Shown: positions 1 through 8,895 of the stretch, piece by piece
Layout: each line of letters opens with the position of its first letter
Position numbering within the stretch: the first letter of the stretch is position 1
Assembly: GCA_002392765.1 (NCBI GenBank)
Contig: DGHT01000026.1
Location: 1-56,058, forward strand
DNA from: Verrucomicrobia bacterium UBA3841
GTDB taxonomy: Bacteria > Verrucomicrobiota > Kiritimatiellia > RFP12 > UBA1067
DNA length: 56,058 nucleotides
Direction of reading: 5' to 3'
The notes under the pieces: generated by a model
Databases searched by the model: none
Told to the model about the DNA's origin: nothing
What the model saw: only the letters and a program-made list of their open reading frames with translations
Made by a program: the position numbers and the translations under genes

Positions 1-27
1 CGGAGATTCCTTTATCAAAGCATGTGT

Positions 28-198
28 GCTGATTGTCCGCATACGGCTTCATGAGTGAAACATGTGGCACTGGGACTGCGTAAAATACCTCGGATGCTGA
101 TTTTCCGCATACGGCTTCACGTGTGAATCATGTGGCACTGGGACTGCGCAAAATACCTCGGATGCTGATTTTCCACATACGCCTTCATGTGTGAAACC
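28..198. repeat. 68-bp tandem repeat, about 2.5 copies
   Basis: The unit begins with GCTGATT at 28, 96 and 164, a constant period of 68 bases. The first two copies are complete and differ at only a few positions; the third stops after about 33 bases (ending near GTGTGAAAC). No spacers separate the copies, so it is not CRISPR-like. The repeat may continue to the left of the window, since the sequence begins within 30 bases of it. Confidence 0.85.
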
Positions 199-734
199 GC
201 CATCATCGGTATCTCCTTCTTGCGAGGGCTAAAGTCCGAGTTTCCGGTATTCTCCACCACAGTATGCCTCGACGCATTTCAGCCGATACCGCCACCGGCA
301 CTTTTTGTTGAAAACTTGTACAGGCAATACAACACTGTCCCGATTATGACAGGTTGACACTTTCTCTTTGAAGTCAAATATGCAAATGGGTAGACATTAA
401 AGATAAAAACGATATAGTGAGGCGCTCAAGCTGAAAGTCATGGAGGTACTCCGTGACGGGAAGTGAAAGACGGTGCCGAACGCGGCGCAGACATACGGTG
501 TGTCGGTGCTTGTCGTTTACATGAATCGGCCCGGCTTCGACATCGGACGCAAACGATGTCTGCCGTCCAATAAAACACGGACCGGCACGGACGCGTCTCT
601 CTTACGTCCAGCGGGTGTAGCGATTTCAGCGGCATCGCGAAAATCAACGAACGCCGTCTGTGCATGTCTACGGTTAAAAACAATCCCGATTCCGCGATTT
701 TTCATTTTACACTCATCCCCCACCTTGTCTATCT

Positions 735-805
735 CACGCCAAGTACGCTAAGTTCGCAAAACTACCCTTAAAACATAACTTCGCGCACTTCGCGAACTTG
801 GCGTG
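735..805. repeat. Imperfect inverted repeat (hairpin), REP-like
   Basis: Bases 735-757 and 783-805 are reverse complements at 20 of 23 positions, separated by a 25-base loop. The arms carry the CACGCCAAG/CTTGGCGTG motif. It could be a terminator for the minus-strand operon or one copy of a dispersed palindromic repeat. No T tract follows the stem directly. Confidence 0.6.
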
Positions 806-1151
806 AAATATATTCGGGGGGTTGCAATTACCTCTAATGGCAACATTTTCCCAATTCCAAAATTCCGCAATTCCCCCATTCCCCATTTACGGCAGGGTCA
901 CAGATAGGCTTTTTGACGAAGCAGTTCGTCCTTAAGCACTTTGGGGGAGAGCGCGCGCGTTCGTCTCCTGTACATTTTTCACCATAAAGGCGGGCGGTTT
1001 ACTTAACGCCCTTTACACGGCAATGTTTACCTGCAATACCATTGGACATAACGGGACGAATCCGCATTTCGACAAATACGCAGCCATTATGTCAAACTGC
1101 AACGCCGCCGCGGCCGGAATTTTCCGCCGGAAGCCGCGACCGGACTATCGT

Positions 1152-2258
1152 CTACGCTGGACTTCCGGCGATGCTGCAGACAGCCCGCCGGGCCGTTGCA
1201 AAAGCAAGCGTCAAATTGTATCCCCCCGTCGGTCCGTCGATATCCAGAACCTCCCCCGCGAAATAAAGCCCCGGCGTCTTGCGCGATTCCATGGTCGAGG
1301 GATCTACGTCCTCGAGCGCCACGCCCCCTATCGTAACTATCGCCTCCTTGACCGGTCGCGGCTTGAGCCCCTTGAAAGCAAAATGACGGCCGCCGAAATC
1401 GGCCTCCAGCGTAAAATCGGCATGCCTCAGCCGCGGATTGCCGCGCAGACTGTGTTCGATGAAACGCTGACAGTTGTACACGGCCGCCCCGCTCAGGCCG
1501 AACGGTTCGCAGTCGATTTCCCCGCGGTATTCGAAAACCCGTGCGCCTTCGGGCGAAACGACCCTTGCGCACCCATCCTCGAAACGGCGTCCGGCCAGAC
1601 GCAAAACCTGCGGATCGCGCGTCTCCATGCCGATGAGACCTGGACGGTATGGCACGATCCTGTGGCCGAGTGCGGCGGCGAAACGCTGGCCATCCCCGAC
1701 CGAGCCCAGTTTCGGATAGCTCACACCGCCCGTGGCGAGAAGAACATTCTCCGCCCACAGGGTGAAATTCGCCGTGGCCACGATGAACCCGGTCTTCTGC
1801 GGCTGGATTCCGGCGACGGGGCAGTTCGAGATCACCGGCACTCCGCCGTCGCGCAGAAGATCCCCGAAAGCGTGCACTATGGTCGCGGCTTTACCGTCCG
1901 CCGGAAACATTCTTCCATCCGGCATCCTTTTAAGCGGCACGCCGAGCGATTTGAACCCGGCGACGATCTTGCGGGGCGGACATTCGCGTATGGCGGCCGC
2001 GGCGAATTCCGCAGCGGGGCCGAGATCCGACAAAAACCGCTCCGGAGAAACGTCCTTGGTGAAATTGCACCGTCCGTTGGCCGTCATGAGGACCTTCGAC
2101 CCGAGCCGCGCCTTGCGCTCGATGACGACGCAGGGGATTTTCCGTTCCGTCGCCACGGCGGCGGCGAACATCCCCGCCGCGCCGCCTCCGACTATCGCCA
2201 GCTTTACGGGCGAATGCTTGAGCGCCTTGACCATGGTTTTCGCCGCGTCCCGGATCAC
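1152..2258 (-). CDS. BaiN/HI0933-type FAD-dependent oxidoreductase
   Basis: A 368-residue flavoprotein of the HI0933/YhiN/BaiN family, soluble enzymes with an N-terminal Rossmann FAD fold whose substrate is usually unknown. Visible features are the dinucleotide-binding GGGAAG at residues 24-29, the family motif TANGRCNFT near 58-66, and the C-terminal FAD motif GPTGGYN near residue 343. Length is slightly short for the family (about 400). The start is a GTG whose GTGA overlaps the luxS stop codon, arguing for translational coupling; an internal ATG at 2234 is the alternative and would still keep the FAD fold. It is the last gene of the ftsQAZ-mutL-GT2-luxS run. The family call is firm; the reaction is not known. 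Confidence 0.85.
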   Translation of the reverse strand: MIRDAAKTMVKALKHSPVKLAIVGGGAAGMFAAAVATERKIPCVVIERKARLGSKVLMTANGRCNFTKDVSPERFLSDLGPAAEFAAAAIRECPPRKIVAGFKSLGVPLKRMPDGRMFPADGKAATIVHAFGDLLRDGGVPVISNCPVAGIQPQKTGFIVATANFTLWAENVLLATGGVSYPKLGSVGDGQRFAAALGHRIVPYRPGLIGMETRDPQVLRLAGRRFEDGCARVVSPEGARVFEYRGEIDCEPFGLSGAAVYNCQRFIEHSLRGNPRLRHADFTLEADFGGRHFAFKGLKPRPVKEAIVTIGGVALEDVDPSTMESRKTPGLYFAGEVLDIDGPTGGYNLTLAFATARRAVCSIAGSPA

Positions 2259-2776
2259 GAATCGTAGAACGCGCCGCCGGCCGTACCGGGCCGTTCCGTC
2301 TTTTCATACTCGTACGAAGCGGTCGTTTTGAGGATCTCCGCATATCTGGCCGCCTCCCATTTCGCCATCGGCAGGTCGTGCAGAAGCCAGTTTCCGCAAT
2401 TGACCGGCGTCGCGCCGGGGACAGGTCCTTCGCAGTCGCGCAAATGCTCGAACGCGCGAAGCACGAGCGGCTGGACGTCCCGCGGGTCCGGGCGTCCCTT
2501 GACGATCAGATAGAACCCCGTAAGGCATCCCATAGGGCCCCAATATACGATTCTATCCTTCCATTCCGGATCGTTGCGCAGGAATGTCGCCACGACATGC
2601 TCTATCGTATGCATCGCATTCGGGTGGACGGCAGGCTCTTTGTTGGGGGTCTTCATGCGAACGTCGAACGTCGTAGCGAAGTCGCCGCCGACACCGTCGA
2701 CCCGCGACACGTAAATGCCAGGCCCGATTTTCGTGTGGTCCACCTGGAACGATGCAATCAGATTCTCTTTCAACAT
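2255..2776 (-). CDS. luxS: S-ribosylhomocysteine lyase LuxS
   Basis: LuxS splits S-ribosylhomocysteine into homocysteine and DPD, the precursor of autoinducer-2, in the activated methyl cycle. The 173-residue protein has normal family length. The metal ligands are visible as H56 and H60 (in HTIEH) and C127 (in NCGNW), the catalytic cysteine as C84 in GPMGC, and the substrate arginine as R40 in FDVR. The ATG at 2776 follows an AAGGAG ribosome site at 7 bases. It sits 12 bases after the glycosyltransferase gene and overlaps the flavoprotein gene by 4 bases. No pfs/mtnN or AI-2 receptor is in the window, so a metabolic role is at least as likely as quorum signalling. Confidence 0.95.
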   Translation of the reverse strand: MLKENLIASFQVDHTKIGPGIYVSRVDGVGGDFATTFDVRMKTPNKEPAVHPNAMHTIEHVVATFLRNDPEWKDRIVYWGPMGCLTGFYLIVKGRPDPRDVQPLVLRAFEHLRDCEGPVPGATPVNCGNWLLHDLPMAKWEAARYAEILKTTASYEYEKTERPGTAGGAFYDS

Positions 2777-2788
2777 TGTCTTGCTCCT

Positions 2789-3835
2789 TCAGTTTGCCGC
2801 CGTTTTGGTTTGCCGGTCCGCCTGCCAATTGGTTCTGTCGGCCATTTTGGGTTTAACCCCGAAAAATCTTTTGATCACGCCGATGGAATATATCCACAGC
2901 GTCGCGTAGCACACCGGAAGGTGCCACCATGCGAGACACCTGTCGCCTTTCGGCGCACGCAAAGCGAACAAGACGGCCTGCACGGCGAGAGGGAGGACCG
3001 TCACTGCGGAAAGGACGAAAAGCAGTATTCCCGACTTCCTCTGTCCGCGCCAGGGATACGTCCGCTCCTTCGATTTCGAGAAATAGAGAAAATCCCCTAT
3101 GCGGCGGCGCTGCTTTCTGGTAAAATCGGAAAAGCGCGGACAGTACAGATGCACGATCGAAGTATCGACTTTTGCGATATCCCCGCAACCGGCATCGACG
3201 GCGGCGGCGGCAACGTCGATATCGAAGAAATAAGGTCTCCAGCGGACTTTCTCAAGTATCGACCGCCTGAACACGAAACCGTTCGCGCCGATCGTCGGCA
3301 TGGCGCCCGCGCGCGGCGACACTTTCAGGTATCCGCCGCAACGGACGGCAGGAACGTCGAGACCCGTCCACCTGCCGGTCACCGCGCAGATCCTGTCGTA
3401 GTTGCCGACGAACAGGCATACGGGGTCGTTCATGCCGAGACCGGCGAAATACCTGACCAGCGGAGGATCGCCCGGCCTAGATCCGTACCGGATCGGCTCG
3501 GACGCGAAAATCGCGGGGTCGGAAAACGGCGCCACCATGCGCGAAAGCCAGTCCGGTCCGGGGAGAATGTTGTCCGAATCGACAAGCGCGATCAGATCGC
3601 CGCGCGCGGCTTCCACCCCTACCGCTTTGCCCGCCTCGCCCGTTTTGAGAGGATTGTCGCAGACGACGTCCACGCCCTTCTCCTTCGCTATAGCAAGGGT
3701 GCTGTCGGACGATCCGGCATCCGCCACGACTATCTCGTATCCGTCGCGCGGATAATCCTGCGACAGTATCGCATCCAGACATTCGCCGAGCGTCGCGGCG
3801 GAGTTGAGAGTCGGTATTACAAACGAAACCTTCAT
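2789..3835 (-). CDS. Family 2 glycosyltransferase, membrane-anchored
   Basis: A 348-residue GT-A fold glycosyltransferase. The nucleotide-sugar site shows as VVADAGSSD (residues 36-44) and the metal-binding DSD at 86-88; TIGANG further on is typical of the acceptor region. Two hydrophobic stretches near the C-terminus (about residues 270-295 and 305-325) should anchor it in the inner membrane with the catalytic part in the cytoplasm. The C-terminal tail is basic and asparagine/glutamine-rich. It lies 6 bases after mutL and 12 before luxS, so the operon context does not reveal the acceptor. A role in envelope polysaccharide or glycolipid synthesis is an inference; donor sugar unknown. Confidence 0.85.
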   Translation of the reverse strand: MKVSFVIPTLNSAATLGECLDAILSQDYPRDGYEIVVADAGSSDSTLAIAKEKGVDVVCDNPLKTGEAGKAVGVEAARGDLIALVDSDNILPGPDWLSRMVAPFSDPAIFASEPIRYGSRPGDPPLVRYFAGLGMNDPVCLFVGNYDRICAVTGRWTGLDVPAVRCGGYLKVSPRAGAMPTIGANGFVFRRSILEKVRWRPYFFDIDVAAAAVDAGCGDIAKVDTSIVHLYCPRFSDFTRKQRRRIGDFLYFSKSKERTYPWRGQRKSGILLFVLSAVTVLPLAVQAVLFALRAPKGDRCLAWWHLPVCYATLWIYSIGVIKRFFGVKPKMADRTNWQADRQTKTAAN

Positions 3836-3841
3836 GTCTTC

Positions 3842-5692
3842 TCAGCGTTTGGCGAACTTCCTGTCGAGTTCGCTGTTTGACGTAAACATCATCACGAGCC
3901 TGCCTTTGGGCGTCACGTACGGCATGCGGCAGGACACAAGTTCCTCCACAAGCTTCGCGGCGGAAACCGGATCCCCCGGCACATTCAAACCCGAGCACGA
4001 CTTTGCGATGGATTTGGCCACGGTCTCCTCCCTGAGCCGTTCGACGGATCTTTTCGCGCCGGATTCGGCGAGTCCCGCCGCGACTGCCGCGAGGATGTCG
4101 CGCGAAGGAATGTCGGCGGCGACAAGCGGAACCGCGTCCACCTTGAACGAATCCCCGCCGAAATCCTCCACCGAGAATCCGAGCGAGTTCAATTCGTCCA
4201 GCACCTCTCTCACCCGCATCGCCTCCGCCGGGGAAAGAACTACGGTATCCGGCATCAGCAGCCTTTGCGAGGCGGCATCCTCCCCTTCGCGCCTGGAAGC
4301 GAGGAGGCGTTCGTATGATATGCGCTCGACCGCTGCGCGCGGATCCAGCGTGACGATGCCCGAATCGGTGTCGAGAAGAAAATACCCGGACGCGGAAGCG
4401 GCCAGAAACCTGAACCATTTCCACGGACGCGACGGCGCGCCCGAGGAATCGGGCACGAACTCAGCCTGCACGGGTTCGAGGCTCTCTGTTCTCCGGAACG
4501 GCGGCTGGACGGGCACGCCGGCCGGATCCGGCGGCGGATCGAATGCGGCAGGAACCGAGAATGCCGCCGCGGACGGAACCGCCGCGGAAGGCGCCGGAGC
4601 GTTCCCGGGAACCGACGCAGCCGGAGACGGGGCCGGCGCCGCCGGAATCTGCGGATCGGCGGGCGGCGGAAGGACAGACGGCAATGCGGCGGGGGCGCGC
4701 AGGCACAGCGCCTTTTCCACGGCCAGCGAGATGGCGGTTTTGACGGCGGACGCGTTTCGGAAGCGGACTTCGCGTTTCGTCGGATGGACGTTCACGTCGA
4801 CGTCCTCCGCCGGACAGGATACGAAAAGAATGACGGCCGGCCTCGCGTCCCCCGCCTGCTTGGGATAGGATTCCCTAAGGGCGAACTGCACGATCGGCGC
4901 GGTGGCGGGGCGCGAGTTCACGAAAACGTACTGGTCGCGCCTGAGCGGATACGCCCTGTTCGGCTTTTCGATGTATCCGCGCACCTTTACTCCGGACGCT
5001 TCCGCCTCGATGGGGAGCAGAGCCTCGAAGTACTCTGCGCCGAAAAGCTCCGCGACCCGTTCGTCGAGACTTGCGGAAGGCGCGAGCTTCAAGACATCGC
5101 GGCCGTCCACGACAAGAGAGAAGCCGATGGAGGGATGCGCGAGCGCGTGCACGGTGAAAACGTTTTTGACGTGGCTTTCCTCGGTCTGAAACGAACGGAG
5201 GAATTTGCGTCTGGCCGGGACGTTGCAGAAAAGATCGCGCGCTTCGACAATCGTCCCCTGAGGACAGCCTGCCGCCCTGACGCCGGCGAGGACGCCCGCG
5301 TTGACCTCCACCAACGTCCCCTCGTCGCTGTCGCGCCGCCTGGTGAGGATCGAAAAGCGCGAGACGGAAGCTATCGAAGGGATCGCCTCCCCCCTGAAAC
5401 CCAGAGTATCGATGCGCTCTATGTCCTCGACGTCGAGAATCTTGGATGTCGCCTGGCGCTCGAGCGAAAGGACGGCGTCGTCCCTGGTCATGCCGCATCC
5501 GTCGTCCGCCACGGAAACGAGTTTGCGCCCGCCCTGGACGATGGTTATCCTGATGTTTCTCGCCCCCGCGTCTATTGCGTTTTCGACGAACTCCTTCACC
5601 ACCGAAGACGGCCGCTCGACAACCTCCCCCGCCGCGATCTTGTTCGCGACGTGGATAGGCAGCACGCGAATGTGTCCGTCCCGCACCGGCAT
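3842..5692 (-). CDS. mutL: DNA mismatch repair protein MutL
   Basis: MutL couples mismatch recognition by MutS to strand removal. The 616-residue protein has the GHKL ATPase motifs in order: KEFVENAIDAG (33-43), DDGCGM (63-68) and TLGFRGEA (96-103). A proline/alanine-rich linker spans about 335-400, followed by the dimerisation domain. In nuclease-type MutL the C-terminal motif is DQHAxxExxxxE; here the matching site reads DPRAAVERISYE (from residue 450), and the usual cysteine/histidine metal motif near the end is VTPKGRL. Both suggest that endonuclease activity is lost, as in MutH-dependent enterobacteria. It starts one base after ftsZ stops. No mutS or mutH is in the window. Confidence 0.95.
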   Translation of the reverse strand: MPVRDGHIRVLPIHVANKIAAGEVVERPSSVVKEFVENAIDAGARNIRITIVQGGRKLVSVADDGCGMTRDDAVLSLERQATSKILDVEDIERIDTLGFRGEAIPSIASVSRFSILTRRRDSDEGTLVEVNAGVLAGVRAAGCPQGTIVEARDLFCNVPARRKFLRSFQTEESHVKNVFTVHALAHPSIGFSLVVDGRDVLKLAPSASLDERVAELFGAEYFEALLPIEAEASGVKVRGYIEKPNRAYPLRRDQYVFVNSRPATAPIVQFALRESYPKQAGDARPAVILFVSCPAEDVDVNVHPTKREVRFRNASAVKTAISLAVEKALCLRAPAALPSVLPPPADPQIPAAPAPSPAASVPGNAPAPSAAVPSAAAFSVPAAFDPPPDPAGVPVQPPFRRTESLEPVQAEFVPDSSGAPSRPWKWFRFLAASASGYFLLDTDSGIVTLDPRAAVERISYERLLASRREGEDAASQRLLMPDTVVLSPAEAMRVREVLDELNSLGFSVEDFGGDSFKVDAVPLVAADIPSRDILAAVAAGLAESGAKRSVERLREETVAKSIAKSCSGLNVPGDPVSAAKLVEELVSCRMPYVTPKGRLVMMFTSNSELDRKFAKR

Positions 5693-5693
5693 G

Positions 5694-6788
5694 TCAGAAA
5701 TCCAGATTGATGTTGCGCCTTACGTACGTCGGCACGTCGAGGTCCTCTCCGTTCAGGACGGTAGGCTCGACATTGTTGAACCGACCGCGTCCGAGAGGAG
5801 CCGCCGAAAGCGAACTCTGCTGCTTTTTGCCGCGCTTCGAGGTTTGGTCGGCATCGTTGTCGAGTCTTGCGTCGTCGGATTCCAAAAGCATCGCGACCAC
5901 TTCCAGCTTCCCGGAGAAGTTCTTCTCGTCGTTCACGGTGGCGAGATTGAATGACGACACCCTGCCGAAAGCCTCCCTGAGGGCGTCGGCAGTCTGCGCG
6001 ACCTCGGCGAGTCTCAGATCGTCGCCTGCGAGAATGCCGCAGAATATCGACCTCACCGGCGAATCCCCGGCCGAAAGGAGCGATGTCGACTGCAACTCAG
6101 CCACTACGGAATCCACCCTTCCGGGACCTTCCGCGGAAGCGAACGCGAACCGTCCGCGGCGCGCACCGGAAAGAAGCTTGCGCATGCGCGCGGTATCCAT
6201 CGATATGTAGCCGGGAGTCTCGACAAGCCGCCAAAAAAGCGACACTCCGGCCGACAGGACCGCGAGCGCAGACGACATCGCCTCGTCCATCCTCCTGTCT
6301 CCGCCTGCGAGTTTGTCCATAGGCAGGAGGAACGTCACGCTCGAATGCTCCTCGATGAGCGACCTCACTCCGATCGCGTTGCGCATGCGCTCCTCGCCTT
6401 CGAAACGGAACGGAAGCGTCGCAAACACGACGGACGCGACGCCGCGGAGCTCGAGATGCTTCACTATCTCAAGCGCGGCTCCCGCGCCCGTGCCGCCGCC
6501 AAGACACGTCACGATCGCGGCCAGGCGCACGCCAGCGAGATGTTCGTCCATGTGGGCGATCGAATCCTCGGCCGCGAGACGCGCCTGCACGACATCTCCG
6601 CCCGATCCGGCTCCGGAGAGCCTGTCCCCGCCGAAAAGCACGAAGTCTCCGCCGTCGCGTCCGGTCGACGCATCGGTGTCCACGAGAACCGAACGGACCG
6701 TGAAGTCCAGGGACGCGACGATTTTGCGTACAGCCTTGGAGGCGGCGCCGCCTACTCCCACAAGCAATATGTCGGAAGAATCGCTCAT
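5694..6788 (-). CDS. ftsZ: Cell division GTPase FtsZ (divergent)
   Basis: FtsZ is the tubulin-like GTPase that forms the division ring. The 364-residue protein shows the tubulin signature GGGTGAG (97-103), a glycine-rich GVGGAASKAV near the N-terminus, and a C-terminal peptide DVPTYVRR (351-358) matching the FtsA/ZipA-binding tail. The T7 loop, which supplies catalytic residues to the next subunit, reads ISMDTAR (195-201): one aspartate (D198) is kept, but the asparagine and second aspartate of the usual NxDxAD pattern are serine and arginine. The open frame runs far upstream inside ftsA, but the ATG at 6788 overlapping the ftsA stop (ATGA) is the credible start. Confidence 0.93.
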   Translation of the reverse strand: MSDSSDILLVGVGGAASKAVRKIVASLDFTVRSVLVDTDASTGRDGGDFVLFGGDRLSGAGSGGDVVQARLAAEDSIAHMDEHLAGVRLAAIVTCLGGGTGAGAALEIVKHLELRGVASVVFATLPFRFEGEERMRNAIGVRSLIEEHSSVTFLLPMDKLAGGDRRMDEAMSSALAVLSAGVSLFWRLVETPGYISMDTARMRKLLSGARRGRFAFASAEGPGRVDSVVAELQSTSLLSAGDSPVRSIFCGILAGDDLRLAEVAQTADALREAFGRVSSFNLATVNDEKNFSGKLEVVAMLLESDDARLDNDADQTSKRGKKQQSSLSAAPLGRGRFNNVEPTVLNGEDLDVPTYVRRNINLDF

Positions 6789-7987
6789 TTGAAGAACCTC
6801 TTGAAAAATCCGCCGATGGCCGGCTTGCGTTCGTAGTTGCGGTGCGCGAACATGAGCGCCCCGGCTATGGCCGCGCACGCCGCCGGAGATTTGTCGCTCT
6901 CCAGACCGTCGACGTAGAGCGGCGCTCCGATTTTCGCGGGTATCCCGAGCTCCCGCTGCACAAGCTCGCAAATTCCGCGCATGTACGCGCCTCCGCCCAC
7001 GAGAACCGCGCCCGCGTGGAGGCGGTGGAGCATGTCGTAGCCTTCCAGTTCGCTGCGCACGATGGAAAGGATCTCCTTCATGCGCAGATTGACGACCGTA
7101 TCGAGCGCCCTGCGCGATATGGTGCGGGCCTGGACGATCGGGGTTATTCCGGGGAGGTTCGTGCGCGGCACCGCATCGTAATCCCCCTGCAGGACCGCCG
7201 ACGCGCTTGCAAGCTTCAGGCTTTCGGCGTGCGCCTGCGTCGTCTGGAAAGCGTATGCGATATCGTTCGTGACATGATCGCCTCCGACGCCGAAAGCGTT
7301 GGCCGCAGTCAGCATTCCGTCCGAATACACGGCGTATCCGGTAGAACCGCCGCCCAGATCGATCACAAGAGCGCCGCTGCGGCGGTCTGATTCCGAAAGG
7401 ACCGCGTCGGCCGCGCACGCGGCGGCGAAAAGAGGATCGCGCAGCTCGAGATGCGCGCCTTCGGCGGCGGTCCTCGCATCGTCGATCCTGTTTCGGTCGG
7501 CGTGTATCTGCAAAGTATCGAGTTTCAGTATCCTGCCGCTCATCCCCTTCGGATTGCGGATTCCGGAAAGCCCGTCGAGGGAAAAGCACAGATCGGAAAT
7601 ATCAAGCAGCTCGCGGTCCTTCGGAAGATGGAACAGCCTCGACGCCTCTACGACATCGTCGATATCGTCGTCCCCCACTTTCGCACCTTCGACCTGGACC
7701 GTCGCCTGGTACATGTCCGCGTTGACGTGGCGTCCCGAGACCACGAGGAACGCATTGCCAATCGTGAGCGAATCGCCCGCCTCGGCCTGCTGCTTCTCGA
7801 CCGCCATGACCACGCTCTTTATGGATTGCGTGGCGGCGTTCATGTTGATTATCTGGCTTTTCTTGACCCCCGTGGAGGGGATTTTCGCTTTGCACGAAAT
7901 CTTCAAGCGTCCGCCGGTTTCGGCCTCGCCCACCGCCAGGACGGTCGAAGTAGACCCGATCTCGAGCGCTGCGTATATATTCGTCAT
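6785..7987 (-). CDS. ftsA: Cell division protein FtsA
   Basis: FtsA is the actin-like ATPase that tethers FtsZ to the membrane and recruits later division proteins. The 400-residue product opens with the phosphate-1 motif AALEIGSTST, has phosphate-2 VIDLGGGSTGYAV near 218, and a glycine-rich VLVGGGAYMRG segment in the last quarter. It ends in IGGFFKRFFK, a short amphipathic, basic and phenylalanine-rich helix that fits the membrane-targeting sequence of the family. The frame extends 22 codons upstream, but the ATG at 7987 matches the normal N-terminus and overlaps the ftsQ stop by 4 bases. It also overlaps ftsZ by 4 bases, so ftsQ-ftsA-ftsZ should be translated as a coupled set. Confidence 0.95.
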   Translation of the reverse strand: MTNIYAALEIGSTSTVLAVGEAETGGRLKISCKAKIPSTGVKKSQIINMNAATQSIKSVVMAVEKQQAEAGDSLTIGNAFLVVSGRHVNADMYQATVQVEGAKVGDDDIDDVVEASRLFHLPKDRELLDISDLCFSLDGLSGIRNPKGMSGRILKLDTLQIHADRNRIDDARTAAEGAHLELRDPLFAAACAADAVLSESDRRSGALVIDLGGGSTGYAVYSDGMLTAANAFGVGGDHVTNDIAYAFQTTQAHAESLKLASASAVLQGDYDAVPRTNLPGITPIVQARTISRRALDTVVNLRMKEILSIVRSELEGYDMLHRLHAGAVLVGGGAYMRGICELVQRELGIPAKIGAPLYVDGLESDKSPAACAAIAGALMFAHRNYERKPAIGGFFKRFFK

Positions 7988-8859
7988 CTCGATATATCCT
8001 TCTCGTATGGCAGGACGCTTACCCTGCCCGCCTCGGCGACGAAGAACGTACACCTGACGGGTAGCGGAATATCGCCCGAAAGCATCATCTCTATGTTTTT
8101 CAAAGCTTCCTCGATGTGCGGCTGGCCGGGGGCGAACGGGTCGTCCACGTACTCCCAGTCGAATTTAATGAGCGAGTAGTCGGAAGTGGCCGCGATCAGA
8201 TAAGTGTTGTTGGATATGTTCACGTCCAGGATCGAAATATGCGGAAAATCCTTGCGCGAGGCGAGCTCGACCAGCCTGAGCGCGGACATGGCTTTGGCGG
8301 AAAGCCTCTCGCCGCGCTTGATTTCGGGCAATCCGGCCGCATCGACGATTCTCGGCAGCATGCGCGAATCCTTGAGGGGGAAGTTGAACACGACTCCTTC
8401 CGCGTCGGCGACGTCCCAGCTGTCGTACGGCTTGTCGCGCGTTTTCCCGGAATAGTTCACCCTCGCCACGGGAACGCGCTCCTCCACGTCGATTTCCAGG
8501 CGGGCGGGAAGCCGGCGCCTTACCGCTATGGACTTTACGATCGGACGGGTTCTGAGAATCTCCTCGCGCCTTCCGGCGAGATCCATAGTGGAAAGGTTGC
8601 AGCCTTTTTTCAGTCCGAAAAGTTCGAGGACGAGATCCTCCTTCACGTGCGGGGACGACCGGACCGTCACCTGCGCCTTGACGTCCTCCACGACGCACTG
8701 GGCCGTCCACAATCCGTAAAGCACCCTGTACGCGACACATACGAGCCATATCGCCAGAACGCCCAGCGCCGCGACGGCTCCGATCTGGACGGCGAGGGCG
8801 TAGCGACGCCGGCCCCCTCCTCTCGACATAAAATGCAGTCTGTTCGTTTTTTCCTTCAT
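7984..8859 (-). CDS. ftsQ: Cell division protein FtsQ
   Basis: A 291-residue bitopic protein with a short basic cytoplasmic tail (GGGRRRYA), one transmembrane helix at about residues 21-47 and a periplasmic part that begins with a POTRA-like segment (about 60-130, including a conserved LPARLEIDVEER stretch) followed by a FtsQ-type beta domain. FtsQ links early and late divisome proteins at the inner membrane. Position directly upstream of ftsA, with a 4-base overlap, supports the name more than sequence similarity alone. The ATG at 8859 lies 7 bases after a TATAAT box, so its mRNA may lack a 5' leader; no ribosome site fits between them. Confidence 0.88.
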   Translation of the reverse strand: MKEKTNRLHFMSRGGGRRRYALAVQIGAVAALGVLAIWLVCVAYRVLYGLWTAQCVVEDVKAQVTVRSSPHVKEDLVLELFGLKKGCNLSTMDLAGRREEILRTRPIVKSIAVRRRLPARLEIDVEERVPVARVNYSGKTRDKPYDSWDVADAEGVVFNFPLKDSRMLPRIVDAAGLPEIKRGERLSAKAMSALRLVELASRKDFPHISILDVNISNNTYLIAATSDYSLIKFDWEYVDDPFAPGQPHIEEALKNIEMMLSGDIPLPVRCTFFVAEAGRVSVLPYEKDISR

Positions 8860-8866
8860 TGCGAGT

Positions 8867-8895
8867 ATTATATCAAAAAGATCGAGGCTTGTTTA
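8867..8895 (-). promoter_or_regulatory. Promoter of ftsQAZ operon
   Basis: On the minus strand TAAACA (8890-8895) and TATAAT (8867-8872) are separated by 17 bases, with TG one base before the -10 (TTTGATATAAT). The -35 lies inside the end of alr. Transcription would begin at or next to the ftsQ ATG at 8859. Confidence 0.65.

Larger units (their letters stand above)
1..1151. other. Left-edge region without a convincing gene
   Basis: No open frame here resembles a protein: the short frames on both strands are arginine/serine-rich and overlap each other. The stretch holds a 68-bp tandem repeat near its left end, a 23-bp-arm inverted repeat at 735-805, and a run of AATTCC/CCCCATTCCCC-type simple repeats at about 846-893 that is the intergenic form of repeats seen inside genes further right. 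It is the downstream flank of the minus-strand operon that ends at 1152. Confidence 0.6.

Noticed and set aside
28..198. CRISPR array
   Set aside because: Units are directly adjacent, 68 bases long, without unique spacers, and no cas gene is present.
2378..3880. 500-codon plus-strand frame
   Set aside because: Antisense to luxS and the glycosyltransferase, both well supported. No motif recognised.
6789..7589. Long N-terminal extension of FtsZ
   Set aside because: This part is an out-of-frame shadow of ftsA (arginine-rich, no motif). The ATGA overlap at 6788 gives the normal FtsZ N-terminus.
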